64,000 nucleotides of DNA from NCBI GenBank assembly GCA_963513935.1, contig OY740769.1, positions 106,309,762 through 106,373,761 on the forward strand. The letters run 5' to 3'. This document shows, one piece after another, positions 1-12,000 of this stretch (position 1 is the stretch's first letter; every line of letters begins with the position of its first letter). The notes below the pieces were generated by a model. The model was not told the DNA's origin and searched no databases. It saw only the letters and a program-made list of their open reading frames with translations. This stretch comes from Aphrophora alni (lineage: Eukaryota; Arthropoda; Insecta; Hemiptera; Aphrophoridae). A program made the position numbers and the translations under genes.

Positions 1-28
1 AAGTATAAAGTAGAAGTTTTTTTTTTAG

Positions 29-213
29 TCAGGATATTCAGAAAACTGAATATTCGACACATAGTTATTTCACCTAGGCCAAACAAAACGAGATTGCCTA
101 TAAAACTTCCAGTAGGTGGAAATAACTTATTCTCAAACGAAAAACCGTTGAATAAATCGGCGTCCCAAAAAAAAGTGGGGTCCGAAAACATCATTCAACT
201 TAACCAAGAAAAG
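29..213 (+). CDS. Cys-loop receptor, penultimate exon (TM3-TM4 loop)
   Basis: Internal coding exon of a ligand-gated ion channel subunit. A poly-T tract ending in AG at 27-28 precedes it. From base 31 one frame is open for 61 codons, from RIFRKLNIRHIVISPRP to IIQLNQEK, and the donor GT is at 214. Reading on would meet a TAG at 223, so splicing there is expected. The start resembles the amphipathic stretch that follows TM3 in nicotinic receptors (W-x-RKIF-x-x-LPRLLLM-x-RP), which is family knowledge. The rest is the basic, low-conservation cytoplasmic loop. It ends in phase 0 and joins phase 0 to the exon at 669. The donor GTTTAC is weaker than consensus. Earlier exons (ligand-binding domain, TM1-TM3) lie left of the window. 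Confidence 0.55.
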
Positions 214-228
214 GTTTACCGTTAGAGA

Positions 229-249
229 ATATATATATATATATATATT
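229..249. repeat. (AT)n microsatellite
   Basis: Short pure AT dinucleotide run inside the intron of the channel gene. Confidence 0.9.
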
Positions 250-668
250 ACTATAGGGAGATTACTTAAATGGCAGCAAGGAATAAAGCAGAGGGTAGTA
301 AAGACTTGTCCTCAATAGTGGTACCACTCCTCCATTTCCATGGTAATACACTTTGCAAACATTTCCCTTTGGTTGATTCAATCAACTCAGTGTGTGTATT
401 GCATGTTAAACAAGCCAATGTATTTAGATCAGCAGATAACAGATTGATGGCTGGGGTGGGCTTAAACTATCACCAGTAGATCACACATTCTTTACGTTCA
501 CATTCAACTAATCTCACCACAGTATCATGTTCAGGCTAATTAGTTTTAAGAATTAAATAGGTCAATAACTATATTACTTTAAATGTAATGATAAATTTGT
601 GTCTTTTAAATAAACCATTAAATACAAAACCAGTCTTTATTTAACTCATACAAAATATTTTATTTCAG

Positions 669-854
669 GATGTAAACCTGTATGAACACCCGAATGAAGG
701 AGATTCAAGGTCGATTATCCAAAGTTCTACAATGTCATTAGTTACAGTCAAAGACATTGACACCAATCAATATTGGTCTTTACTTGCTGTATTTTTAGAC
801 CGTATAACTTTCATCATTGCTTCATTAATTCTAGCCGTGTTACTGATTCCTTAA
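669..854 (+). CDS. Cys-loop receptor (nAChR-like), terminal exon with TM4
   Basis: Terminal exon of the same channel gene. The acceptor TTATTTCAG ends at 668 and the frame is open for 61 codons to TAA at 852-854. The C-terminus reads WSLLAVFLDRITFIIASLIL and then a short hydrophobic end. A tryptophan, then A-V-x-L-D-R, then a 20-residue hydrophobic helix is the layout of the last membrane helix of nicotinic acetylcholine receptor subunits (typically W-K-x-V-A-x-V-x-D-R). The acidic and polar stretch just before it fits the end of the cytoplasmic loop. The tail after TM4 is nearly absent and the helix is divergent, so this may be a divergent (beta- or alpha9-like) subunit rather than a core alpha. 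Another Cys-loop channel class is possible. The intron between the exons is 455 bp (214-668). Confidence 0.6.
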   Translation, partial: DVNLYEHPNEGDSRSIIQSSTMSLVTVKDIDTNQYWSLLAVFLDRITFIIASLILAVLLIP

Positions 855-1477
855 ACAGTATGGTCAAAAAAAAAAAAAAAACTTTGAGATGAAAGCAGTT
901 TATATGATTGCACCATCATATTTTTTTATTTGATGTTCTTAAACATTCTTATGGGGGTTTAAATAAATTTAATTGAATATATTTTAAAGAGAGGATGTAT
1001 TAGACAACAAATAAACATTGGGATTTAAAGAGTAATGTCTTTGAGTATTTATTATTAGATAAACTTATTCCTATCACTGATTTTTCCTGCCTTATACTAA
1101 GACAAACAAGTTTTGGAAGATGGTGTAACTGATTTATTAATATTGTTATTGAGAAGCTACTGTGATTAACATATAGAAATCAATAAAATATCCTATTATA
1201 ATTAATTATACATTACATGAAAAAACAAGTTGATGTGTTCCATCATACAATGTAATACAAGCAGATCCAATAAATATAATGCTCAAACTTTGGTCACTTG
1301 GCTTTGTCGGAAATTGTTAGATCAAGAGGTCATCTTACCCAGTAGGGTAAGTTTGTTTAAAACAGTTGTTACATAGATTTTCTGATTTTTTATAGTTGTG
1401 TATATCACTACTTTCTTATTACCAGCTAGGTTCTAATGTGCCTCATCATAGATGTGCATATATTATACAGTCTCCAG

Positions 1478-1530
1478 TCCCTTCGCTCATGTCATTGTTT
1501 CGGCTCTAGTAGGCTTGAAAGCTGTACATA
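1478..1530 (-). repeat. Repeat fragment with GAAAC motif
   Basis: On the minus strand a short stem (GCCTACTAGAGCC) is followed directly by GAAAC. This resembles stem II plus the 3' core of a hammerhead-like motif seen in other repeats of this window. The 5' core (CTGANGA) is only partly present (TTTCAA), so it is a degenerate copy. Confidence 0.35.
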
Positions 1531-1568
1531 TGTGAAGGAGCCTTCAATAATTTATTTTGATCAGTTTG

Positions 1569-1571
<3 letters not shown>

Positions 1572-1614
<43 letters not shown>
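1572..1614. repeat. (AT)n microsatellite
   Basis: About 21 uninterrupted AT repeats. Confidence 0.95.
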
Positions 1615-1615
<1 letters not shown>

Positions 1616-3462
1616 CATTGATACAAGTTCAAAACAAATAAAAATATCTTGTTACACAAAACACCAGTCGAAATCATGTTCTATTAGATCAGTATTAAGC
1701 AGAGTATTTTTGTTATAACTAATTTAAATTTGTTTAGCATAAACCAGGTCTATCGTTGTTTAAAAATATTTATTTGCATGTTTTGAAAATAAACTAAAGT
1801 TTATAAAGTTGTTGTGTGCCTGTTAATCTGTGTGAATGTATGTTGTTCCCCTGTAAGATTATTATCTGAAAATATGTAAACCCATTCGTTTGGCTGTATA
1901 ATACTGCACAAATGACAGACGGACTGAATTCATTCCAAAAACTACTTTTTTTGACTCAATGGAGATCAAAATATATTTGTAAAAAACTCTACATCTAATT
2001 TTTTATCTATCAAATAACATTCTTTCACTATTGTATATGTGACGAAGTAAATGAGCACAATCCAAGTGTTTAGTGCACAGACAATCAGTAACAGCCATCA
2101 TCATAAAACCACCTTCTTGCAGTTATTGACTTTGAAAATAGAAATATTCACAAAAATCTTGATGTTCATTATTTGGCCTTCACATAATATTTTCTATAAG
2201 TGAGAAAAATTTTCAATTTTTATTTTTACACTAAAAATATTTTACATGTATTATTGTTTTCAAAGTTTTTAGATAGCAATAAAATTTTGAAAAAAATATC
2301 AAAAAGAAGGTAGTTTTAATTTTAGATCTATTTAAGATTAAGTCCATAAAATAATCAAAGGTTGTTCAAATATCTGATAGTGTCACCTTAACAGCCTAAA
2401 CACCTAGCCTGATTTTCATGTTGTATCTTACCCTGAGTGGTTTAGTTCTGGAACACCTATTGTCATAAGTAGTGGGATCATTGCATGTTAATCTAAATTT
2501 GCATAAAATGAACTAGAGCAGGTCATTGCAGGATCCACAGGCAAAAAATGGATATTTTCAATACCACACATGGTGGAAAAAAATACAAGAAATAATAAAC
2601 TAGTTTGTTGTTTATCAAATGTGTTTGACCTAGCAGAATAATAGTGGTTGATGTAATGATTTATTTTTTATTTATTTTATTATTATTATTATTTTTTTTA
2701 TTGAACTCTCCTTTTATATCCGAAAGAATAGAAAGTGAAAGAATAACAATGTAATTCCTATCTAAATGTAGAACATTTTTAAAATTGTGTAAAATTAAAC
2801 ATATTTACCCAAATATTTAGCCTCCGTTTTTCAAAAATGGGTTGGGTTGGGATCAGAGAAGGGTCAAAATAGGGGGGCGTTAAAATGAGTTGGATAGGTT
2901 TAGAAAAGAGTAAAAAAGGGGAGGGGATATATTAAAACAAAAACAAAGATATCATCAAGTTCAGTGTTAAAAGGGCAACACATTTTATCTACTGTAAATA
3001 GTTTGCAAACGTGATGATTAGAGATATTTGACTTTAAAAATTTTGAATTGGGATGATCTTTAAATGGGGTTTAAAAAATTATAATTTTAGCTATGCATGT
3101 TTATCCAACATGATTCAAACCATTAAACAAAATTTGTATTCAATGTCTAAAACTAATCATTAGATATTTTATTTTAAAGAAAAAATATAAACACTAGTCA
3201 AACAAAAGTTACCAGACACAGGTTTTTTGGAACTTTTTGTTTACTATCCCACTTCAACATATATACCAATTATTGTAACTCTCTGTATATTAAAAAAATG
3301 GGTTTAAATTAATCATCCAGTAAAATTGGTTGAAATTTCATAATTTAAAGAAATCTGCATTTCCATGAAGGAGATTGTAATGTCTAGAATCTATGTTTGA
3401 AATTCACTAATAAACAATATCACAAAAATAACACAAACTCTCTCACACCCATACATATCAAA

Positions 3463-3470
3463 GATATAGT
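3463..3470. repeat. 8-bp target site duplication, left
   Basis: GATATAGT, identical to 6806-6813, flanking the hAT element. Confidence 0.9.
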
Positions 3471-3801
3471 CAGGCCCGGAACTAGGGCGGGGCAGGGGGG
3501 CACGTGCCCCGGACGGGTGATTTCAGAGGGCGGCAAAATTTGAAAAGTTTATAAAAAAATAGTAAGTTTTTAAAAAGTTTTCAAAATAATAACAATACAA
3601 TCAATATTGTTTAATTTTATTTGATTTTTTTGCATAATTTATAAAATTTATTATACTGTATACCAAGTTAATTCTTAAGTCTTATAAGACCAAAATTAAC
3701 GCAGTTCGTGGATCTGGATTGAGTGTTATGCCTACTACTAATATGAGTTAGAGGCCAGAGCTCTCGGTAGCAGGGTCGGGAGCGCGAGTGTCAGTTTGTG
3801 T

Positions 3802-4285
3802 GTGTGTCAATCACGCCAAAACAGCTGGACATTTCGAAACGTATCTAGGCGTTTGGTTTCCTGGAGAAGGACATAAGACAGTTAGTCTACCAATGCACCG
3901 CTCTAGCGCGTAATCGCGCAAGATTTTCAATTTTTTTCCGATCTGCCCGCCCAAGGTGTCATTCGATTCAGCTCACCAGGAGGAACAAATAAGGACTTAC
4001 AATTTTGCGATTCGACCCATCGATTAGCTGTGAAAGCGACAAGAACCCGCGTGAAACACACTCATTTTGTGTCAATCACGCCAAAAAGGCTGGACATTAC
4101 GAAACCATTTTCCGTATCTAGGCGTTTGGGTACTCGGTGAAGAAAATGGGGGATGTTGCTTGGTCTCCCAATGCGCCACGCTCACGCGCAACTGCGCTAA
4201 TATTCACATTCGATTTAGCTCGCCAAGACGAACAAATAAGGTCCTATACATTTTTGCGATTCGACCCACCGATTAGCTGCTAAAG
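3802..4285. repeat. Duplicated subterminal block of the hAT element
   Basis: Two imperfect direct copies about 265 bp apart, at roughly 3802-4043 and 4067-4285. Each runs from GTGTCAATCACGCCAAAA to CCGATTAGCTG or a close variant. The open frame at 4067-4276 falls wholly inside the second copy and has no independent support as a gene. Subterminal repeats in hAT elements are usual transposase-binding regions; here that is inference. Confidence 0.8.
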
Positions 4286-4526
4286 AATCTACCATCTGAG
4301 CTCTCAGAAAAGAGACAAAGAAAAAAAATGCCTGATGAGCTGTGTGGTGATGAATCTCCAAGTGCTGAGAATGTGTGTCAAATAGCCATGTTAGAGGTTA
4401 TTAACGGATGATTACGGAACTCAGTGACAGGTTAAGGCTTTGGACAACATAAACAGCAAGTTTAAATTTTTGAATGGAGTTCGAATCAAAGAAATGCAAG
4501 TAAAAGATATAAAAATGAAAGCATAA

Positions 4527-4922
4527 TTGGCAAATATCTACACTGCGGATCTCAACAATGAAGAATTTAAATTTGAAATAGAAAGTTTCAAGCACCACGC
4601 TTTATTAGTTGACGATAAATTAAAAGAAGTCACAGCAAGAGAAAAGTTAAGTCTTATTTATAAAAATAAACTGGAGGAAGGCTACCCGAACATCACTACT
4701 GCACTGAGAATGTTTCTCACGCTGCCAGTTACAGTGTCATCTGGAGAACCAAGTTTTAGCAAACTGAAAATCATCAAAAACTACATGAGAAATACAATGG
4801 GACAGGAGAGACTCTCTAATCTAAGCATAATATCAATTGAACACAAACGAGCTTCCCTTATCAATTTTGACGACATCATCAGTACATTTGCAGCTAAGAA
4901 GGCTCGAAGAATTAAAGTCTAG
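4527..4922 (+). pseudogene. hAT transposase C-terminal dimerisation domain (ZMYM1/hAT-like relic)
   Basis: A 131-codon open frame. Residues 50-120 contain YPNITTALRMFLTLPVTVSS, then GEPSFSKLKIIKNYMRNTM and RLSNLSIISIEH. This is the hallmark hAT dimerisation region: P-x-L-x-x-x-x-x-x-L-x-L-P-V-T-x-x-x-x-E-R-x-F-S-x-L-K-x-I-K-x-x-x-R-x-x-M-x-x-x-R-L-x-x-L. The usual E-R before F-S is replaced by EPS. Upstream (4328-4526) there are further broken fragments in other frames with stops, so no full transposase (normally 500-700 residues) is encoded. It lies in sense orientation in the hAT element. Function is lost. Confidence 0.85.
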
Positions 4923-5226
4923 GTACAATATATAACATTTTTAACCGTTAAGCAGGCGCGCTGCGGTATTCTATGCCGCAATTTTTTTATTTATGTCACA
5001 ATTCCATCCCCCTGCTATGGATCGGTCGGTGACCTTCAGTATTCCTTCATTGTTCAATTTAGAACACACCCTAGGAGGTGTTTTTGTTTCCTTCTTCTAT
5101 TTCGGTTAATATCTGCCTTTAAGTGAGAGCACTACGTTAACCGGCATACAGTACCGCTACGCGTCCGGAAATGTAAGTAAAGAAACTGTGTTTATAATGC
5201 CTATCTTTTTATGTCTACTTAAGTTT

Positions 5227-5230
<4 letters not shown>

Positions 5231-5270
<40 letters not shown>
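5231..5270. repeat. (TA)n microsatellite
   Basis: Pure dinucleotide run inside the piggyBac relic, just upstream of the surviving coding fragment and probably close to the deletion junction. Confidence 0.9.
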
Positions 5271-5274
<4 letters not shown>

Positions 5275-5308
5275 TATTATTATGTATTATATTATATTTC
5301 TAAAAGAT

Positions 5309-5587
5309 TTAGCAAGAGAACTTACGGCCGATCACTTGAAAGAAAGAGCTAAAATTCAAACATTACATATAAGCCTTTATCTGAAAATGAATGTTGATCA
5401 AACTCAGTACTCAGAGGAAGTATCAAATAGTTCAGCAAAAAGTGGACCATGTCAAGCTTGTGGTAAACATAAAAACAACAAAACGAGAGTGCGTTGTTTT
5501 TCTTGTAATCAGTTTGTTTGTAAGACACACAGTGAACAAAAAGTACACTGTTTTGACTGCATTCAAGAAAGTAATGATAGTTCTTGA
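5309..5587 (+). pseudogene. piggyBac transposase C-terminal fragment with Cys-rich domain
   Basis: The frame reads LARELTADHLKERAKIQTLH and then a C-x2-C ... C-x2-C ... C-x2-H ... C-x2-C pattern (CQAC, CFSC, VCKTH, CFDC). This is the C-terminal cysteine-rich zinc-binding domain that follows the catalytic core in piggyBac transposases and binds the terminal repeats. The open frame extends upstream to 5282 but loses similarity there. The DDD catalytic core is missing, so it cannot be an active transposase. The surviving ~90 codons carry no stop, so the insertion may be fairly young. Confidence 0.85.
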
Positions 5588-6805
5588 AAAAAAAAAGTTT
5601 TTAAATTATAATTTAATTCCATTAATTTTATTTTATATCACAATTAAAACTAAAGACTTACTATTATTTCTTATTTTTACAACATGTGTATTCTTTATCT
5701 TAATAATTTAACATTATAAAATATTTAAAAAAGATTTTTTTTGTAAAAGTGATTATACATTTAAATAAAACAATATTTTATGTGTTTTTTGTACATATAA
5801 CTTTAAATAAACTATTTTTAAATAAAAAAATATTTAAAAAAATAAAAATATAAATTGAAATAACTCATTATTTTAAGGAATATCTACAAATTACTACTCG
5901 CGGTATAGAGTGCCGCGTCGCGCCTGGAATCGTGATTCTTGAAGACGCGACCGCTTAACGGTTAATAAACATTTTTCATTTCATATCAAGACATGTGATT
6001 GTTTTCATGGATACGTTCTTTTATTTTCTTCTCAACTATGTCTAGATAATTTTTTGTTTGTTTTATTTTGTTATTGTTAGTTAATTTAAATTTTTTGCTA
6101 TTTAGTTTTATTCCTAATGTATATTTATATCTATAGTTTATTTATATTGAATTTATAAATTCTATCAATTAATAGGCTATCAATTGTCTAATTGTGATAA
6201 TTATCTTTATTTAATCTCATTGTGATAATATATACATATATTTTTTAATTATTCCTTTTAAATATTCCTAATGTGTATTTATATCTATAGTTTATTCTAA
6301 CTGACTATCAATTGTCTAATTGTGATAATTATCTTAATTGAATCTAATTGTGTTAGTATATACATATTTTTGTTTTAATGTAATCATTTTACTACTTAAA
6401 TCTACTTTAATTCTATTGTAATTGAATTGTTTTCTTATAACATTGTTAATTTTGTTTAATTGGACTTAAAAGCCCGTTTGTATAAAATAAATAAATAACA
6501 TTCCAACTTCCGACCAAGCTAAATTGACATTTATGACGTAATTTTTTGCGTAGTTGCAATTGAGTTACAAATACAAAAAAAAAATTATTTGTATTAGTCA
6601 TGTATAAGGGTATTAATGTAATAAATAAGTGCTTTTCATAAATGAAACTTTTCATAACATACACATGGTGTGTAATTTCAACTACCGCATCTAAAAAATA
6701 GCTTACGGAGGTATTGTATTTTAATAGTGGGGGAGGGAGGAGGGAGGGGTGTGGGGCGGCAAACTGATCTTTGCCCCCCTGACAAATCTTCTAGTTCCGG
6801 TCCTG

Positions 6806-6813
6806 GATATAGT
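6806..6813. repeat. 8-bp target site duplication, right
   Basis: GATATAGT, identical to 3463-3470. Confidence 0.9.
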
Positions 6814-8925
6814 TTAGGTAAGAATATAACAAAATTGCTTTAAATAAATAAGGTGATGATGACCGAAAGGTTTTTGCCTTTAAACAAAAAGAGGGGTAAA
6901 TTTGAACTTTAAAATAACAATAGAAATATTTTGATTTATTATTAAATCTTTATCCAATAATTCAACAAAATGTTCAATTATATATATATAATGACATCTA
7001 TATAAATTTTAAACAGACAATATATTTAATAATATTTTAATTTTAAATTAAATGGAAAGAAAATTTTTTTATTAATGAATTGTATATTTATTTGAAAACA
7101 AACTTATATAGAAATTCTTTATTATGATATGTTCTTCACTTTTCTTCCTCTTAAATTATTTGTTGAATCAAATGTTTATTTAATATTTGTTTGTTCATAC
7201 CAAGTATCATTCAATTTGTGTTTCTTTTTGGCCAAAACATTGATAATGATATTGTAATACATCAAAATATTTAGCAAATATTTGACTTCTATTTTATATG
7301 TTCATAATACTGCACTATTATAAATGAAGCTTTTTGTTACATAACGTTTTTGTTATACAAGCTTTTTATAATTAAATATATTATAAGACTTACCGTCACA
7401 ATAGTCTAATTTGTCTGTAGTTATCTCACTACGGCCGTTTCGGCTATTCAGCCATTTTCAAGTGTTATGCGGGTATTACCGTTGTCTTAGTTTAAAATAG
7501 AAACCACGAACACACGACACATCACAAACACACAAGTTCTTTATACATTTAAAACATGATGTAGTAGGCCCACTGTCACAACGCGTACTTTTTATAATAC
7601 AAGACAGAATTTTGGAACTTCAAGGAACAACAAAAGTACTTAATATATTCATGTATATATAAAAATTGTTTTGCAAATTGCATTAAATTGTCATTTACAT
7701 TGGTATCTGTTAGACATAACGTTTTAACTACTGTAGTATGTTTCCAAACAAATTATTATTTATTTACACAAATTATTAGTTTTATATTATGAAATGGATA
7801 GAATAAATTAGTAAATAAATATATCAAATTCAATTGGCACCTCTGTTAATACAAAAATGCCAAAAAAAGGAATATACTCTTCTGGCATCCTAGTTTGATG
7901 CTGAGTTAGTAATTAATAAATGATTTTGTATAAAGGAAAAATAATTACACTACTAATTGGACAAGGTAAACTTTTATTTACTGCCTTACGTCATTTAATA
8001 CCATAAATCATTAATTTTGTATAAAATATTGTAAATTACAAAATCACATATTCATTCAGTTCTGCTATCCATATGGATATAAATGTGAGTATGATTAACT
8101 AAATTTACTTTATATTTTTTCCTACAGTTCTAATTACAATTTTTTGTAATTTTTAGTCTAACAGTAATTTTCTTACTTGTTGACAGTTTTACAAAACTAA
8201 TGAATAATGTAAAATAACTGCACAAGGTTTTATTATTGCACAACACTGGAAAATGTAGACATAGTTAACTTAGTTATAATATAATAACTTAACAATGTAT
8301 TTTGAAAAAATTACAGAACAACTTCCTTCTTATCTCTAGATTTATAAAGCTGCTTAGCTTTACAAAATTTAATTGAAGTTTCACTCTTCAAAACAAATTA
8401 CGTTAGGTCAACCACAATAACTCAAATGTTTTCTGTTTGAATTATATTAGATACTAATAATTTCATTCCTATGTTTAAGAAAATTGCATCTGGAATTTCT
8501 CCTAATGTATGACCGCATCCAAAAAAGATAGATAAGTATTCACCCTGATGAAAATTTCTTGTGTCTTCAAGAACCTATTTAATTAATTTAAATAGATTTT
8601 TACAAGTATTGTACATGATGTAATTTATTTTCAAACAATCCATTTGAAAAATTACAATATGTAAGTTCCTTTTTCTACTAATGTTTTAATTCAGGAGGGG
8701 CTTTAAATTGTCATAATTTTCACCTCTTTTATGATCTACATCTTATTCTTTTCTATTTCAATGTATCCTTACTTTGTCCTGTTTTCTTATGTTGTCATGT
8801 GTCCTTTCCTTTTTATGGCATTTGTGTTAATTCCAGGCATCTTCTATTTCATAAGGAACTGTAGATGTCCCTGCCCAAGGATTGATTCCTAGTTATTGAG
8901 TGACAAATACAAACAATAAATATAT
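6814..8925. other. AT-rich intergenic stretch
   Basis: No coding sequence recognised apart from a repeat fragment at 7366-7475. The part just above 8700 is probably 3'UTR of the minus-strand PPxY gene. Confidence 0.5.
7366..7475 (-). repeat. Copy of a palindromic repeat family, with hammerhead-like motif
   Basis: The segment around AAGACTTACCGTCACAATAG also occurs, inverted and then repeated, in the palindrome at 37243-37334, including the AT-rich flank ATTAAATATATTA. Read on the minus strand it ends with a 4-bp stem (GGCTGAATAGCC), GAAAC, the palindrome CGGCCG and GTAGTG. This resembles a short-stem hammerhead core (see findings). Confidence 0.6.
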
Positions 8926-9072
8926 TCACCTCAAGGTGAAAACGGTTACTGGTGATATTACTATGCTGTAAGGTGGTGGAAGATCAACTTCTTGTCTACA
9001 GATTGACTCATAGCTTGGCGGCAAATCTGATGTCAACAGTTGAACTTGACTGTTAGTACTCATTAAAGTTCT
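8926..9072 (-). CDS. PPxY membrane protein, exon 3 (PY tail and stop)
   Basis: The acceptor TTTGTTTACAG ends at 9073. 48 codons then TGA at 8928-8926. It contains SDLPPSYESICRQEVDLPPP followed by YS, i.e. PPSY and PPPY twelve residues apart. Confidence 0.75.
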   Translation of the reverse strand, partial: RTLMSTNSQVQLLTSDLPPSYESICRQEVDLPPPYSIVISPVTVFTLR

Positions 9073-12000
9073 CTGTAAACAAAAACAACAAATAACTGGA
9101 CTGAACTGGTGATTATAGCTTCAACGTCATTTACAACCTTGAATGGTTCATTTCATCTGATAACATGTTTGTTTCTCAATGAATGTATTGAAACGCATTT
9201 GTTCAACACGAATTAAAGTTTTACAGTTCATAAAACTCTAGCAGCAGAACATTTTAGTAATACTGTTAAAAAAATTATTTATGACTTGTAAGTTTTTATG
9301 TTCTCGCTTTATCAATTTTGATACTCTTGCTTTATATCAAGAATACATCTTGTTATCATGAACTATCAAGAATAATAGGCCTATTGAATAATAAGGGAAA
9401 ACATGCGTAATGTAAAGGCATGATCTTTATTGGTTCATAAAATCTGATAACTATCCAATGAATAAAGCTATTAATTGTTTTATTTCAGTGTCAGGGCTAT
9501 TTAACTTTCTAGATATAATCAGTGGCAAAATAAGACATGTTTAAAAAAAAAAGATGAAGCACAATACAAAATAATTAGTTGAAATGCAATTGAAAGTGTT
9601 CAATACATATATTTTGTAAATAGAGGATAGGCAAAAGTTGCTTCATTTTTGTCATGGTCATTCAATTAAAAAAAATCTCTATTCAGCTGCATAGTAAACT
9701 GTTAATCAGTTTAAATAGTAATAACAAAAATCTACGATGAAAAATAAAAGAAGAAAAAACACCTGTTAACCTATACCATACCTTACATTAGATTGTCAAT
9801 TTAATTTTTGTATAAGATTACATTTTTTCAACCAGGCATATTCCAAGCTGAATCATTTCAATAACATGTTACTACAAAATGTTAACAAAACTAACATTCC
9901 TTTATGAGATTTTTACTTTTCACTTATATTTAATACATAGCAAATATTGTAAAAGGAAAGACAAAAGAAGAAAACTTGAAAATCTTGTGGATTATGGTTG
10001 GTATCTGTTATAAGGGTGTCCAACTCAAAAAAAGGTTTTGGAATAATTTTGTTTTCTTTATGTCTATGCAATCGAATCGACTTAGCCTATTTTAAGTATG
10101 TGAGGATATTTTGGACATATCTCCAGACTTTATTTTCATTTTTGGTGGACTAAAAAATTGGGATATTGTATAAAATTTCGATTCTCTCAAAATCGATTCT
10201 GCCAATTTTAATGAAAATTTGCTAAAATTTAATCTCAGAGTCCCAAACGAAATGTAATAATTTCCACTTTTCAAAAATGTCTGTTTGAGAGTTATAGGTC
10301 AAAAGAGAAAAGAAGGACACTACCTTAAAACATAAAATTTCTTATCTTTAACCCAAGCAATTTCAACCAAATTTTTGAAAAACTGAAAGATTTATGAATC
10401 AAAACAATGTGCCAATTGTAAAACAACATTAGTTTTACTGTTAAGTTCATTTTGATATTTTATAAATCACCTGTGAACTGTAATATTCTTTTCAATGTGA
10501 TTTGACCAATGTTTGGTTTATTAGAACATCATTACGCTTTCACTTTCTATTCTTTGGAATATACATGATTTACTTTTAATTTTGACTGATTCGTAACTTC
10601 AACAAGCTTATAACAACACTTTTATTTATTGATTAAGATTTGGTTTTGCTTATGTATATATGAGAAATTTAGTTTAATGTTCGTATATCATTTATTCATA
10701 TTTGAAAAGCATGATGGATTGATAAGAATTTTAAAATTATATAGATAACTGGATAACGTTAGACCTCATTGATTTAATTAACTCCTATGTTTATCCTGAT
10801 ATTAAACTTAAAAAAATATAATTTTCAATTTTAATCAGTGCAATATAGATTATTACCGAAATATTGAGAAGGAAGTAAGACGAACATGAGAAGAAGTGAA
10901 GACTTCAAAATTTTAGTTCTGTTCATATGGCTACATTTTTGGAACCAAATAGAGCGCCCTATAGCAGCGGCTTTCCTGTAAACCAAAACCATAAGATTTT
11001 CTTGTACAAAAGAAATGTTATTGTGTTATATAAAATAGATGATAAAATACCTCGTAAGAATGTCGATGGTTCATTGGCTGTGTTGATAGACGATATCGCG
11101 CATAATAACAGACCAGCAAGCTCATGACTAATAAAGCCAAAGCTAGCATGATGATGGTCAATCGATTTTCAGGAAGCTTAGGATCATATTGCCAGTCTGG
11201 AGGCATATTACAATAGAGTCCATAGCTCAGGGTTCCCATTATTAGAAGTGCAATTAGAATACAAACATATTCTATTCTCTCTTGAAATACCTGGACAAAA
11301 ACATAGAACATCAAAGTTAGTATATAAACTATAAAATTACATGGTTTTATACCTGAGTAAATACAAGGTTTTTTTTTCAGAATAGAGTTTAACACAAGCT
11401 TACTTTAGATAACATAGGATTTTGAAACATAAAAATTGATGGCTCCTTTGTTGGATTATATTAATGGTACTTATTGGAAATACATGTATTGTAGAGCAGT
11501 CTTCATGTGAAGATCTTAACCAGCATCTATAAATTGTCTATCAATCCTGATCCCTAAACGCTTTTGAGGGGAGAGAGGTGTTAAAAATTTTGTTTTTGAA
11601 TACATATATGAGAAAAAGTTTTGTGATTGAAAAAAAAATTACAATAGATATTTTTTTATGAAAATATCTATTTTGGATCCTTCTGACTTCACAAAAATGA
11701 GTTTTACAAAATCTGAGTACGGTAGGCCTATTTTCTGTCAGGTCTGATTTTGTTCAAAATTAGTTTTTAGGCTCATATTGTACCTGTAAAATATTACTAT
11801 AAAGCAAAAATAAAAACATTTTCTCAAAATTGGTTCTTAAAGATTTTTATAAAATGTTACTTTTAAGTTGAGCCTAAGGTTCCTTACAAAATGTATTGGT
11901 CACTAAATTCCCCTAAAAACCTATTTAGGAGTTATTGATAACAATTTTTTTTAAAATCATTGTATAAGCTAATTTCTTAAAAAAGCATTATCAATGTGAG

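Larger units (their letters stand above)
855..3462. other. AT-rich intergenic stretch with 3'UTR of channel gene
   Basis: No coding sequence recognised. The first few hundred bases are probably the 3'UTR of the channel gene; an AATAAA-type signal lies near 961. The stretch also contains an (AT)n tract, a repeat fragment with a hammerhead-like motif near 1480-1530, and a purine-rich G-run patch at about 2820-2935. Confidence 0.5.
4945..5961 (+). mobile_element. piggyBac-family relic nested in the hAT element
   Basis: TTAA flanks both ends (4941-4944 and 5962-5965), and the element begins CCGTTAAGC and ends GCTTAACGG, giving terminal inverted repeats. A second GC-rich inverted block lies inside (GGCGCGCTGCGG on the left; CGCGTCGCGCC on the right). 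TTAA target sites with short inverted termini are diagnostic for piggyBac. At about 1 kb it is an internal deletion derivative: only the transposase C-terminus remains (5309-5587), preceded by an (AT)n run where the rest should be. Confidence 0.88.
3471..6805 (+). mobile_element. hAT-family DNA transposon, degenerate, with nested piggyBac
   Basis: Complete element boundaries are visible. The left end begins CAGGCCCGGAACTAG and the right end, read inward on the minus strand, begins CAGGACCGGAACTAG. The 8-bp direct repeat GATATAGT flanks both sides (3463-3470 and 6806-6813). An 8-bp target duplication is the hAT signature. The G-rich subterminal regions also mirror each other (CAGGGGGGCA on each side). 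Inside are a duplicated subterminal block at about 3802-4285, a transposase C-terminal relic at 4527-4922 and a later piggyBac insertion. The perfect target duplication suggests the borders are well preserved, although the coding part is broken. Confidence 0.9.

Noticed and set aside
270..479. Open frame of 69 codons on +
   Set aside because: It lies inside the intron between the two phase-matched channel exons and shows no recognisable motif.
4067..4276. Open frame in the hAT subterminal block
   Set aside because: It is the second copy of a non-coding duplication (3802-4285), and the first copy is not open in the same way.
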